Assembly: GCF_016801865.2 (NCBI RefSeq)
Contig: NC_068938.1
Span: 113,796,615 to 113,860,614, forward strand
DNA from: Culex pipiens pallens
Taxonomy: Eukaryota; Arthropoda; Insecta; Diptera; Culicidae
Length of the DNA: 64,000 nt
Direction of reading: 5' to 3'
Every line of letters starts with the position of its first letter. Within the stretch, counting starts at the first letter, position 1. The translations under genes were made by a program, and so were the position numbers. Positions 1 through 12,043 of the stretch are shown piece by piece. The notes under the pieces were generated by a model. That model was not told where the DNA came from, ran no database searches, and saw nothing but the letters and a program-made list of their open reading frames with translations.

Positions 1-1367
1 AAATTTAGTTTAAAAAAAATCATTCATAGCTCGTGTACACGGAGAAAATCAGTGTCTTAATTCGTGAACAAGCGTTCATGAAATTGAGAATCACAAACAA
101 AGTACTAAATTCCATGGCAAGTTTTTGAAAAACTTACTCATTTGAGTGCTGTAAAGTCAAATGATTCACATTTATTGAAATTCAAGTTCGTTTCCAAGGA
201 TACTAGATGACACCAGAAAAAAAGCAGCATCACAATTTTTTTAACTTTCATTTTTCAAAGGGTTAAAATGGATGAAAATAAACATTTTTATGCATGTTTC
301 TATTGTGAAATTGTCTCAGAAACACGAATATGATAAAATTATCATCAGAAAATGGGATCTAAGGGGTCCCCCGAGCCAAATTTTACAGCCAAAAAAATCA
401 TTAAAAGTAAAAGTATCTATTTGATGTGTTAAATTGCCTTACCCAAAGCGTTCTCAGTCTCAGATGGTAGTCCCAGATGTCCCCTACAAGATGCAGGTCG
501 AACCGAGTTGATATCTGAATGGAACACTTTTTTATTTGAGTTTGAAAACTGTGCTATTTTTTCACTAAAATGCCCTTTACATTCAACCAATTGGGATGCT
601 CTACCCTGCCTTTTTTTGCATTTTTTAAGCCCTTTCAGATGAATTTTGAATGTTTAAATTAAATTGAATTTTGCCCAAGTTACAGCCTTTTTACGATTTT
701 TGACGTTTTTGAACCTTTTGAACCTTGTCCCGATTTGCCCCACTTCCCGTTGACCTAGAGTGCTCATATTTTGGCCAGATGCTAGTTTTATATGTACAAA
801 CAACCCCTGTAAATTTCAGGCAGATTGGTGAGGTCGATGCGAGATGGGTATGCTTTGCTCGTGGACTCGCTCTTAATTATTCTTTGGTCATGATGATTGT
901 ATGTACAAAATGTCATTCATACAGTGCAAAAATACGAAAAAATACTTTTTTTTTTGCGAAGTCTTAGAGAATTGCGAACTTTGGTTGTGGTGAGGCTGTT
1001 AACGAGTTATAACGTGAAAGATTATGGGATTCTTTCCGGGGCGGGTCGTGTGTGTGTGTCAACAATACAAGTTTTGTGTGGGGGGTTTGCTTCCTATCTG
1101 CACAAAAAACTGCTCTCTAACTCCTTTGGTTGCATAATTGTGATAATGTAATTTTTCGACATTTTTGTTTGTTTGTTTCTTTTCATCATATACCTACCGT
1201 CTTGCTTCTCCGTTTTAGGCCAATAGATAGAGATTGCTGTTGTTGTTGTTGTTGTTTTGTTAGAGTTGGTTGGTTTGGTTAAAGTACTTCCACCCGCAAA
1301 TACAGTGTATAAATATTTTTTTGTTTTCACTTCGTATTACTATCCTAACAAATAATCGATTCCCAAC
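1..1367. other. 3' UTR / downstream region with MITE half
   Basis: No gene other than the presumed 3' UTR on the minus strand. Positions about 35-120 match the left half of the palindromic MITE at 54465-54631 (GTGAACAAGCGTTCATGAA shared). At 1232-1256 there is a TTG trinucleotide run. The short open frames here are not supported by codon use or homology. Confidence 0.4.
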
Positions 1368-1606
1368 TTACTGCTTCTCCAGCGAATAGTGCCGAGACTT
1401 TTTCCAAAAACTCTTGAAGAAACCCTTCTTTTTCTGTTGCGTCGTCGCCGTCGTCGCGCTCGTCGGCATCGTGTGCTGGTGGGGGTGCTGCGAAGACGGA
1501 TGTTCCGGCCGTTGGTGGTGCTGCGCCGTGTGATGATGATGAGGAAGGTGGGGAGGCTGCTGATGGTGGGGGTGGTGGAAGTTTTGATAGCCCCGGGAGT
1601 CGGTTA
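1368..1606 (-). CDS. gukh: gukh-like exon 14, C terminus and stop
   Basis: The acceptor CTATCTCTCGTTCCAG enters in phase 1 (G/TA gives Val). The exon encodes TDSRGYQNFHHPHHQQPPH, His/Gln/Pro-rich repeats, then TTQQKKKGFFKSFWKKSRHY and SLEKQ before TAA at 1370-1368. The strongly basic aromatic tail fits the remembered C terminus of GUK-holder and may bind membrane or a kinase-like partner. The 3' UTR continues to the left; minus-strand AATAAA hexamers occur at 536-531 and 176-171, but the true poly(A) site cannot be chosen from sequence. Confidence 0.85.
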
Positions 1607-2211
1607 CTGGAACGAGAGATAGAGATAGAGGTGAAGATGAGTTACTGAGTGAGGTTTGTGCGTTCGTTTGATGGGAGTCATCAATTTGAATTTGTAGAGG
1701 CCCTCCTGTTTTGGGCGGGCGTGGAATTTCGAGTATGCCAACGTTCGGAACCCATAAAAGTGATCAGCGATGCAAAGTGTGAAAAATGTTGTGAGTGGGA
1801 TGAGTGGAAATTGCTTTCATACTTTCTTGTTCAATTACATGCATTTCACATTTTTCATGTGCTTGATCCTGCGTTTGCAAAAAATATAAGCCAGATTCCT
1901 TTATTTATCCATTCTGACAGACAAAAAAGGAATAAGCAGTAAGTGGCATCTCTCGTCCTACTATTGCTGGCCATCCAATTAACACACAACACCAAATTCT
2001 TTGTCCATTCTGGTGATGACAAAAAGAGCTGTCGAGGTGACGACTTCCATGATTAAATTGCCAGGATTTCTTGTTCTAAAGTACAAATAAGTCTTCGTTT
2101 AAAATTTGTATTACGGGAATCCATCGACAAGTTGTTTGGAACAGTACACATTGTGATTTATTTTTGTTATAATTTTTAAATTCTTATCAAGTTCTAGAAA
2201 GTATTAATCAG
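1607..2211. other. Intron, no feature seen
   Basis: Intron sequence upstream of the last exon. The short TCTATC repeat next to the acceptor is part of the polypyrimidine tract of exon 14. Nothing else is recognised. Confidence 0.4.
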
Positions 2212-2233
2212 TAGTTGTCACAGGACGTCAATA

Positions 2234-3171
2234 GGAGAGATCGAAGTAAGCCTCGCGTGTGTACGGATCGAAAAAAAAAATTCGCTGTCAATTTCTCCTC
2301 CTACAATTTCGTTTCAAAAAGTGCGAAAAATTGCCGTTATTTCTGCCGATATCCAGTGGAGAATGTGGTGGTTGCGGAAAAGGCGTCCTGACGGTGGTTT
2401 CCAGCGTGACTTCAGGAGCACATCTTTCTGGATTTTCCAAGCCTGTTGCAAAAAATTGAGCTGCTTTCCGGATTTCAACGACAACGTTTCCTGGTAGCAA
2501 CTCATCGGCGGATGGTGATCTTCATCCGGTGCGTTTCCTCGGACAACCATTGGGTCCCGTCGTGACGTTTTCAAACTCGGCGGAAATTCGAATCATCAAC
2601 CATCTGGCTGTTTCAAGTTTGTCGACGGATCTCAAGTTAATCAAATCGGACCACTCCTGATACTGAAGATGAAGCTGGTATTGAAGATACATAATTTGGT
2701 GAGCCCGTTCTTGTTATAATACAAAAAAAAACTTTCACTTATACGCTAACATTCACTCATTCCAATCAAGACTAACTACGCCAATTTCCACTAAATACGC
2801 GGTAGGGTGTTCCCTTGGTCGTTCGCTGTGAGTTGTGGATTGCCTGCTTCTCTAATGAAGGTTCGACTGGGGGGGCATGCTTATTAATTTCTCGTCGCTC
2901 CATACCCTCAGTGACGTGATGGGAGCAAGGGCGTCTATGCGAAGTGTCCCTACACCCGCTACAAATTTCCGGCGCTTGGGGAGGGAAGCGGGAAACCATT
3001 TTGTTCTATGCGCTGGTATTTGTAGCACTAAAATTCGTGCAAAAAAACTTATGCACGTGGGTGTACAGATGACGGAGTAAAAGATGATCGAATTGTTCAC
3101 CTAGCGCTCACATGTGTTCCAGGACCAAGTTGCCTGCGGGTATGGGGATCATACATACATACATACATACA
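2234..3171 (+). mobile_element. Retroposed element with (CATA)n tail, 22-bp TSD
   Basis: A 22-bp direct repeat (core TTGTCACAGGACGTC) flanks the interval exactly, at 2212-2233 and 3172-3193. The 3' copy is immediately preceded by an ATAC/CATA microsatellite at about 3150-3171. Long variable target duplications plus a simple-repeat 3' tail are the mark of target-primed reverse transcription. The 938-bp body has no usable reverse-transcriptase frame. It is therefore a non-autonomous or 5'-truncated element; the family is unknown. Confidence 0.75.
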
Positions 3172-3249
3172 TAGTTGTCACAGGACGTCAATAAGCGCAT
3201 AAAAATATAAAAAATAGTATGTACCCATAGTTCAATTTTGATTTTTTTA

Positions 3250-3840
3250 CCCGCTTTCCCACCGTGGTTTTTTTTTATTTTGTATGGCGTGGTTTTTCGG
3301 CTCAATTTTTCGGCACTTTTTGGTTCAACCTTTTAGCACTCGTTTCGAAAAATAATACTTTTCGATAATGTTTGGTAGCTTACGTGAATCTATCAGCACT
3401 CGTCGTCCAAAATATAATACAGTCCAGACTAGATGATCCGAAGGCCTCTGAAAAATTTCACTACTGATAATCGAATCAGGAAAATAAATTTCGTTGTCTA
3501 ATTTTTTATTGTAGAGCTGAAGTATGACCCCTGAAATACGCTAAAGTGATTTATAAAAATCAATCCAAGATGGTGGCTAATATGCTGCCCACCATTGAAA
3601 AAACGGCTAATATCCACTTTTGACAAAAACGAGATATTAGCACCAGATGATAGTGGATGTTCCAACGCATCGTCTGGAACTTGAATTTTGCTCAAATAGT
3701 ATTTGGACTTGGCTGCCGATGCGAAAACCCAAACGGCTAATATGCCACTCTTATGGGAAATTGCCTTGACGCAGATTTTGTGACAAACACTAAAACGCGT
3801 TTTTCTCGGAATACTTGATTTGGCATAATAGCCGAATTTT
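3250..3840. repeat. Degenerate interspersed repeat
   Basis: Shares phrases with 35770-36000 in the same order, such as gaTCCGAAgGCCT, AAATTTCACT, ATACGCTAAAGT and a TCCAAgATGGnGgC block. Both copies are diverged. Within this copy, AACGGCTAATAT recurs at about 3602 and 3732. It has no coding capacity, and its boundaries were not determined. Confidence 0.45.
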
Positions 3841-3845
3841 CAATT

Positions 3846-4755
3846 ATGGGCAGTATGACGATCACGAAAATTCTTAAAAAAATGCACGGCAAGAAAAAGA
3901 GACGATCCTCACCAGCAGGATCGGCAGATTTGAAGAAGCTAAAGAATGCCGAAGCGCTACCTGCAAAGCCAGGCAGTTTGAGCAAGGACGCTCAAAATTC
4001 GTCTGGAAACCATTTTTGTGTAAACATCGTCATCGGAGTGGCTGACCGGGTTTATCAAATCTGGTGCTTTACGAGCTTCCATTCGCCTGTGTGCTGATGG
4101 ACTCAAAATTCTGCTACCTACCAGAAAGGATTACAACTACGTTCGGGATTTCCTGAACAACACAAAGATTGAATACTACAGCCATGATGATCCAGGTAAA
4201 CGCCCCATGAAACAGGTCCTCCGAGGCCTGTATGACATGGATGTGAGTGTGCTGAAAGAAGAGCTCAAAACTCTTAAGTTGAACGTGATCGAAGTCTTCA
4301 AGATGACGAGACACAACAAGGACATCAAGTATCGTGATCAACTGTACCTGGTTCATCTCGAGAAAGGACCGACAACACCGTCTGAGCTGAAAGCAGTTCG
4401 GGCAATTTTCAACATCATCGTGACTTGGGAACGTTATCGTCCAGTGCACCGTGACGTGACACAGTGTTCGAACTGTTTGCAGTTTGAACATGGTGGAAGG
4501 AACTGTTTCATCAAGAGTCGTTGTGCAACCTGTGGAGGTGAGCACAAAACTCAAGCTTGCAACACAATCAACGAGAACATCGAAGCCAAATGCTTCAATT
4601 GCGGTGGCGACCATTCGACCAAGAATCGAAGCTGCCCAAAACGAGCTGAATTTGTAAAAAATCGGCAGCAAGCGTCGACGAGGCACCAACCAAATCGTCG
4701 CAAAACACCACCAACATTCACGGAACTTATTTTAACAATATTTTCATCGAGATGA
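3846..4755 (+). pseudogene. LINE ORF1 (gag-like, zinc-knuckle) fragment, Jockey type
   Basis: From about 4050 one frame reads a PRE_C2HC-like region (VLRGLYDMDVSVLKEELKTL, then an RDQLYLVHLEKG core) followed by three Cys/His knuckles. These are CSNCLQFEHGGRNC (C-x2-C-x4-H-x4-C), CATCGGEHKTQAC and CFNCGGDHSTKNRSC. This is the nucleic-acid-binding ORF1 protein of Jockey-like non-LTR retrotransposons. The Lys-rich N-terminal part from the ATG at 3846 lies in another frame, so there is a frameshift near 4013-4023, where an in-frame TAA also sits. No endonuclease or reverse-transcriptase ORF2 follows; the copy is 3' truncated and dead. Confidence 0.8.
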
Positions 4756-4985
4756 CAACAACTCTGCCTGGTTGCAAAATTCGCCAGGAACAAGTAAGAA
4801 CCCTTGGAGCATTCATCTTAAAATACCAGTACCGTAGTTTACTTATTCTAATGATTTTGAATAATTCAATGAATTTTTATTTTAGATAAATGTGAACAGT
4901 TAATAATGAAACGAAAAATACAACAAAGATGAAGAGCATTTAGCTATACCATTTGGAATGTAAATGAAATGTAATTATCATAATA
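4756..4985. other. Intron, no feature seen
   Basis: AT-rich sequence after the LINE fragment; no ORF2 homology or repeat boundary is seen. Confidence 0.35.
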
Positions 4986-5320
4986 AAGTTTAATAAAGGT
5001 TCACCGAGTTGGATAAATACGAAGAGTGCTGAAAAAATCAAGTTTTGCAACGAGTTCCATACAACATTTTTTGCAATTCCAAAAAACACACACTGAGTGA
5101 AATTTTATGTCAAATTTTCATGTATTTTGCCAATAAATCGTTTAAATAAAAAAAATGTTGAAAAGTGTTACGTTTCAAAACAAGTGCTGAAAAGTGTTGC
5201 TATTCGATTCTGTTATTTTTGATACAGAAAAGTAGGCTATTTCGTCGTTCAAGAATGACAGGAAAAGTAAGTAGTTTCACGACGAAATTGCAAAAAAGGT
5301 TTTTTTAAACCCACTCGGAG
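4986..5320 (+). repeat. Interspersed repeat, copy A
   Basis: Matches 36100-36440 in inverted orientation at high identity over more than 300 bp. Shared text includes CACCGAGTTGGATAAATACG, AGAGTGCTGAAAAAATCAAG, TTCAAGAATGACAGGAAAAG and GAATAGCAACACTTTTC (as its complement here). It is non-coding, and the superfamily is unknown. Confidence 0.65.
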
Positions 5321-5342
5321 AGTTTTTTTGATTTTGTGTATA

Positions 5343-5555
5343 CAGTGGAACCTCTTTTTACGCGGTGCGTTACGTTTTTCTAATTTCTCGATTTCTATGA
5401 AACGACGCAATATTTTTGCAATGTTTTAAAAGCAATTTGTAGGTTTTGTTCAGATCTACAAAACGCTTTTTGAAGCTTGCAAAAATATTGTATGGTTTAA
5501 GAGAAATCTACGAAACAAAAAGCGTAACGCCACCGCGTAAAAAGAGGTTTCTCTG
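5343..5555. mobile_element. MITE with TA target duplication
   Basis: The termini are inverted: CAGTGGAACCTCTTTTTACG on the left against CGTAAAAAGAGGTTTCTCTG on the right, extending inward through GCGTTACG/CGTAACGC. TA is present on both outer sides. The size of about 213 bp, the TA duplication and CAGTGG ends suggest a Tc1/mariner-derived MITE. Confidence 0.75.
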
Positions 5556-5941
5556 TACTGCATTTCCATTTGAAAAAAAAGTTCTCCGCCAAAATAATTA
5601 GACCCGTATCTTTTTGTTTGTCCATTGGGTGACCTACGCCGTTCTAGGGTTTTGCAAAAACCACTTTTTTTTTAATCATAACTCCGCGCAATTTAAACCG
5701 ATTTTAGCTGTGTTGGACGCAAGTGAAACGAGATTAGTTGGTCTATTAAGAAAAAATTCACATAAAATATAAAAAAATGGAGATGTCGACCCGTACGTTC
5801 CTGAGATATTCTTTTTTTGAAAATATAAATTAGGTTTGTCGATATACGCCGCGCGCGAAAGCCGGAAAATGACAAAAACGGAAAAAATCTCCCTTTTCAC
5901 TAAAACTGTGATAACTTTCAAATTTCAGCGATGACCTGTAT

Positions 5942-7442
5942 TTAGAGGGTGACGATTCTCGAGATTTTCAATTTCCCGGGAATCGAGAGTTGAATTTTTC
6001 AATTTCCCGGGAATTCCCGGGACACGGGAGTTTTTTGTTAACTATGTTAGAAGTGTCAATAATTTATAAAGAAAAGTAATAAATATGTTTTTTTTCTTGT
6101 CTCCTTTTTATTTATTTTTTGTCTGAAACTGCAAATACAAGATCGTTTCTTGAGCTTTTTGGGACTCATTATTGTAGTTTAAAATGTTTACGAATCTTAA
6201 TTCGCACTGAGTAATTTTTCAAAGTTACAAAAATTTGTTGCATGAACTTGTTATTAGATTTTTGTGATGTAAAAATAGCTAATATATAATTTCCCAGTAG
6301 AGGGTGACGATTCTCGAGACTTTCAATTTCCCGGGAATCGAGAGTTGAATTTGGCCATTTCCCGGGAAATCCCGGGACCCGGGAGTTTTTTTTTCTATGC
6401 AAATAGTGGCAATAATTTGAAAGAAAATGTAATAATATTGTTTCTTTTCATTCAATTAAGTTACATTTAATTCATACTTATTCGATGAAACCTTAACTTC
6501 AGTATCGTTTTTGTCTTAGGAACGATAGCTACCTTTTGATTTTTTTCTGAATCTGCAAATACTCGATCGTTCCTTGTGCTATTTGGGACTCAAAGTTGTA
6601 GTTTAAAATGTTAACGAACCTTCGTTCGCACTGAGTGATTTTTAAAAAGTTTCACAAGCTGGCTGCATTAACTACTAATTAGATTTTTGCGAAGTAAAAA
6701 AATAGCTAATATTTAATTTCCCAGTATCGGGATATTTGCAATATGATAGACAACTACTTAAAACAACAATTTAAACTTGTTTTTTTCCTTTTAAAGGTCA
6801 ACTGTAAATATTAATTGCAGAAATATTTACAGTTATCAAGAAAACCCGAATGTTTACAATTGGTGGACCTTAACTTTACTAAGATTGATAGAGTGTTTTT
6901 TCCAAAATATAATTGAATATTGAGATGACGTGAAACACAAAATGACTTATTGACACCATAAAAGGATACAGCGAAATTACCCTAGGGAATTAAAAAAAAA
7001 ACAGATTATTAGGACTGATATGCTCGAGAGAGGATATGGAAATTGAACTTATTTAAAAAAAAGAAGGAAATTCTCAGAAATAATAAATAAAAATAATTCA
7101 ATAAAAAAAACTTTGGATTTCATTTCTGGGGTGTAACTGCTAAGTATGCTTCAAGATAAATTTTGGGGTCCAATTTTTTTGGGCTTCTCTCAATTATAGT
7201 AATTGGAATTTTCGACTAGTCAAATTTTAAACTTTCTGTTTAGGAAGATCAGAGAAGCATTTGTTTATTCGAACTTGGACATCGAACTTTGAACTTCCAA
7301 TTTTCTAAACATAATAAACATAACATAATTTTGCTTCGAAATTTATAAGTATAAAATTTCCCGGGAGTCTAGACCGAATTTCCCTGGAATCGAGAAGTAC
7401 AAAAATTGTCGATTTCCCGGGAATTCCCGCTTGTCACCCTTT
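5942..7442. mobile_element. hAT-like non-autonomous element with duplicated left end
   Basis: Outer ends are inverted: TAGAGGGTGACGATTCTCGA on the left and GAATTCCCGCTTGTCACCCT on the right. The flank ACCTGTAT (5934-5941) is repeated at 7443-7450, an 8-bp target duplication as in hAT elements. The left end occurs twice, from about 5943 and from about 6299. Each is followed by the same downstream landmarks (CTGCAAATAC, GTAGTTTAAAATGTT, CGCACTGAGT, AATTTCCCAGTA). CCCGGGAA-type palindromes recur throughout. No transposase is encoded. Confidence 0.7.
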
Positions 7443-7450
7443 ACCTGTAT

Positions 7451-9900
7451 TTTTTTGGGTTTTTCATTGTTTCCTGGAGTGATTCTTATGGAAAATTTAA
7501 TGTACTTTTCATATTTGTAAAAATATTTACAGTTTTTTCACAGGAAAATGTTATAAAAATATATTTGTACCAACGTGGTTTCGTCACGGAAGAATCGGTC
7601 AGTTATAAAATTACAAAAAGTGCTGTGACGCAACATAATAAAGATAAGTTTTTTTTTAGTCTAAATCACTACAAGATAGCATGTTTTTAGTTACTTGTTG
7701 GACAAACATCCAAAAACCATCGTGGCTCTTCACCTCCCAGACAATGGTCGTCATTGTAGGACGTATTATAGGTAAAGGGTACCGACAGAGGTTATCATCA
7801 CGTTCTGGCGCGTATTATGGACGTGATACCCGGCTTTTACACATTCAAGAGGTTCGCCTCGAGCGGAAGCGACAATTTTTGCATTTATACACCGCGACTC
7901 TACGTGACGATATTACTTATCGAAGTCGGTTGTTTGCGTTTGCGGTTATACTAAAGCTGAATCGTTATTGATCGTTAACTCAAGTGGGTTTTATGTGGAG
8001 GTCGCCCCCCACCCTACCTCAGAAGTCGATCGACTTGGCACAGTTTAAGTTGTTGCCGAAGGGAGGGCGGTTCTATTATTACATGCAAACGTATGAATTA
8101 CGCTTTAGTTATCAAAAAATGCTATGGAATTCCCGTAGAATGCGGGTTCATGAAGTTTGGAAAGGCCTCTCATATCGACAATGAGGCATTTTTTTACGAA
8201 TAAAATAATCAACTTGTATGCAACCTGCAGTGTTTGAAATTGCCACGGTGTGCAAGAATTACTCGCTGAATTGCGTCCTAAATACATTTTTTTTCTTTCT
8301 TCCGAGCATCCAAAAGGTGCTTCGAAAAAATAAGTGTGAATCGTTAATAAATCATCCGCTCAATGGCTCAATAGACTCAAATCATCGCCGACGCTCTGCT
8401 GCTGCTGGCCAGCCGTATCGACTTGTATAAGAGCGCAAAGTATTAAACAATCTTCACTTGAAGAAGAGAAAGATCGATCAATTGCCTTTGGTTGGTCTCT
8501 TGTCTGACGAATTCACTGCCGATGATGAAGAAAAAATAGCCGCTAGAGTGGTGCCTCTGATCGTGATGTTGATGGTGGTGGTGGTGGTGGTGTGAAAGGC
8601 ATGTAACGTATTTTAGCTAAAATCCGTTACATACTTCTCAGTATAATGATTCATAATTTCGATTGGAAGTGGTGCCCTCTGCGTTCGGTGTAACTCCGGT
8701 TTGGTTCGGTTTGGTTCACCGGGGGTACCCTTTCCCCTCATTTTGGGGAAAGGGAAGCGTTGTACCTAAGCATCACTTATCAATAGAAAGCTTATAGTCA
8801 GATTGGATGATTTTCTTTCTTTCTTGGCTTGTTTGAGTTGATTTAATTTAAAATTTACTTGATCACACATTATTGTTAAAATTAATTAAGGTGACGACTT
8901 CCATCATTGTCATGATGTTTCGTTCGAGGATATAAATTTGTATTCAAGAAGTTGCATACCCAAGTAACAATTTAAGTTTTTTTACTTTCTTAAAGATAGA
9001 TTCAAGTTATCTTAGCCAAAAAATATCAAAAAGCCAAACTTTCTCCAGAACAACAATAAATCAGCGTTAAGCCTGAGTTAAGAGCAAAGTGGACTATTTT
9101 AGGAGGTTACCAAGAGCGTTTATGCGGAGTAATTTAAAACTAAGCAACTTTGACGTTGATTTTTACAATACTCTGCAAATGCTCTTTATTGCTATTCTAA
9201 AACTTATTCTCAAGCTTCAAAAATTTATAACAACATAGAAGAGATCTTCAAGACTGTAATAAAGTGAACTTAAACTTATTTGCTCTCGTTGATGATAAAA
9301 AAGATTTGTCGAAGAAAAACCAGTTCTGAATTTTATTTCGTGAAATCTATTTAATCTTTTCGAAATTAATTCACAAATGGCCGATGAACTTCAGCTTACA
9401 CCGATAATTATATTATAATAACCAAATAAATATAACTGTGACTTTACGCAGCCATTTTTATCGTAAAATTCTTGCCATAAAAATTTCACTGATCAATTTT
9501 CTTAGATGCCTCGAAAAAATATGCATCGAAGGTATGAATCTTTCAAAATTACTATGATTTGTAATTTTTAATGGAACAATTAATTCTACATTAGTAGAAA
9601 AATCAACATGGCTTCCGTTTTTGGGCGTTATTTTTTCATGTTAATATGGCTGATCTCATCAAATCTATTCTCTCTTACTCAAAACAGTTATTAGACCTAT
9701 GTTTCTTGAGAAGCTCTTGTTCAAGATTAAGTAAGAACATGTAGACTTCAGTAAGCTTTAATGCGGTTTTATCGCAGAGTAAAACGCGTAGTATTGCGAC
9801 CGTAGCGCATGCACATATTTGTTTGCAGGAGGTAGATCCGAAAAAGATTTTTGAAAATGCTTTTTTGTCGTTGGATTAAAACAATGGCGTTAATTATTTT
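7451..9900. other. Intron, no gene seen
   Basis: Moderately complex sequence without a supported gene. A (GGT)n run lies at about 8570-8594. A perfect hairpin (CCCTTTCCCC, then GGGGAAAGGG) lies at 8728-8755. The frames at 7681-7971 and 8410-8550 look unusual but have no homology I recognise. Confidence 0.35.
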
Positions 9901-9904
9901 TCAA

Positions 9905-10199
9905 ATCTTTTTATTTATTCATTGAACGGCCGCGACTTTTGAAGAAAACACTGATCTCGCACTTGAATCTAAATGTAAGGACGGGTACTGGACACGGATT
10001 CACCGGCAGGTTTGTGTTTTGCTCGCACCTTATTCGACAGCCTTGACGAGAGCCTTGGCCACTTTAACGGCAATTCAGCCTCGGCGCGTTCCACATCAGT
10101 AGAGGCCGACGAAAGTTTGCCCTGGGCGCCGGACAGGAGCTCGCGGCACGCACCGGCATCCAGATCTTCAACCGGGTGGGCTTCTTCGGCCAGCACATG
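9905..10199 (-). pseudogene. Retrocopy fragment of mitochondrial ATP synthase delta subunit
   Basis: Reading the minus strand from about 10197 gives VLAEEAHPVEDLDAG, CRELLSGAQGKLSSASTDV and ERAEAE. A one-base loss near 10072 shifts the frame, and KVAKALVKAVE follows, ending at TAA (10032-10030). This is the C-terminal helical domain of the F1 delta subunit (bacterial epsilon homologue). The following 3' UTR-like sequence reaches AATAAATAAA near 9920. There is no intron acceptor at the 5' break, so this is a 5'-truncated processed copy, not an exon. It lies in the same orientation as the host gene and cannot encode the full subunit. Confidence 0.8.
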
Positions 10200-11185
10200 T
10201 CGAAAAAAAATCACAGGGGAAAAAAACGTTGAAATAACAAACATTTTTAGTCACAGTAATCAACACGAAACCAATAAAAACACTAGCACTCCGCGGGACA
10301 TTTTTCTCCATTCTCGAAACGCCTAATTCTGGTCCGGATGCGTCGTGCCGATTTTGCGTGTCGGAGAGGTCACTAAACTGACTGACTGTACGAATATTCA
10401 GTGATTTGACAGATCAAGTTCAAAGACTCTTGAATTATGCTTTCATTAAACGGAGAAGTTTTAGTTCAGTTTTAAGGCAGTTTTGGCAATGTAAAATGGT
10501 CTTAAAAATAACCTCTCTGGGATAACTTCAAGTCAAACAACGAAGAGTGGCATAAAACTATGTGTCATGCTTCTAAAGTGCTCTTGAAGATACTTTTAAG
10601 AGATTTCTATTGTAAATCTTTAAAGTTTTGTTCAATATCATCACAACACCGAGTAGCAAATTTTAAATCTTTTATAAAACCTGCTAAGAAGTAGAAGCAT
10701 TTTGCTTGTTACTTGGGATAGAATAGTATCCTGCACATCGTGATTAATTTTTGTGAGGATTCATCTTCAATCAATTATTGTAGACCATGACGTTAATGAT
10801 TGGAACATCAGGTTATAAACAATCCTCCTGTTTCTTCAAGAACACCTGGCGCATGCTGATTATGGTGACAAGAAAAATTCAAAATTATGGAATATCTCAA
10901 AATCTCGCTAGAATTTGTCCAAGTGTGATAATCTTGTGAAAAATTCAATTCCCTACAACTGTTTCGAAGTGTGGCTTATGTACTTGAAAATTTATATTGG
11001 GTATATAGGACGTATATAATGAAATATATTTTCTAAAAGAAATCACCAAAATTAGGATCAACTCGGATCATTTTGCACCCTCCTACATAGATGTAGGGTA
11101 TTGAAGTTTATAAAAATAATTTTCTCATAAATTTGTCTTTGACCATTTTTTTGAGATTTCGATTATTCGATGTTTTTGTATTTTT

Positions 11186-11307
11186 TAATCAGGCTGAAAC
11201 TTTTTTGGTATACATTTTTTTATTTTCTGATATGTTTTAGAGTTGATGTCCTCTAAAACATATCAGAAAATAAAAAAATGTATACCAAAAAAGTTTCAGC
11301 CTGATTA
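11186..11307. repeat. Perfect 57-bp inverted repeat, 8-nt loop
   Basis: The left arm 11186-11242 and right arm 11251-11307 are perfect reverse complements around the loop TTGATGTC. Transcribed as part of the intron, it would form a 57-bp hairpin. Confidence 0.85.
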
Positions 11308-12043
11308 TGCCAACTTTTCCGAAATTTCCAGAATGGGCAAAAAATCTTTAACCGAGTTATAATTTTTTGAATACATACAGATTTTTTCAAAAAACCGAAT
11401 TATTGGTCGCAAAAATTTTTCAACTTCATTTTTCGATGTAAAATCCAATTTGCAATCAAAAAGTACATTAGTGAAATTTTGATAAAGTGCACCGTTTGCA
11501 AGTTATAGCCATTTTTTAGGTAACTTTTTTGAAAATAGTCGGAGTTTTTAATTTTTTTTAAATTAATGCCCATGTTTGCCCAATTTTGAAATATTTTTGA
11601 ATAGCTGAGAAAATTCTCTATATTTTGCTTTCCTGAACTTTGTTTATACGACCCTTAGTTGCTTAGATGTTGCCATGCAAAGGTTTAAAAACATGAAAAT
11701 TTATGTTTTCTAAGTCTCACCCAAACAACCCACCATTTTCTAATGTCGATATCAAAGCAACTAATGGTCCGATTTACAATGTTAAAATTTCAAACATCCG
11801 TGAAATTTTCCGATCTTTTCAAAAACAATATAAATGTAAAATCAAGACTATTATTTCAAAAGGGCAAAAAATTCAATATTACGCCCCTTTTGAAATGTTA
11901 GTCTTGACTTTAAATTTTTGAAAATATTGTTTTCGAAAAGATTGTGTATCAATCAAAAAAATCCTTCAAAAGACATAGATTTTTGAATTATCACACATCA
12001 TTTCTGTATGGACACTAGGGTGTAATATCAAAATCGATTTTCC

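Noticed and set aside
4114..4689. 191-codon minus-strand frame
   Set aside because: Antisense shadow of the zinc-knuckle ORF1 on the plus strand, which has recognisable Cys/His knuckles; the minus frame has none.
8410..8550. Plus-strand stretch reading QLPLVGLLSDEFTADDEEK
   Set aside because: Looks coding-like for about 30 codons but has no start, no splice context and no homologue I know.
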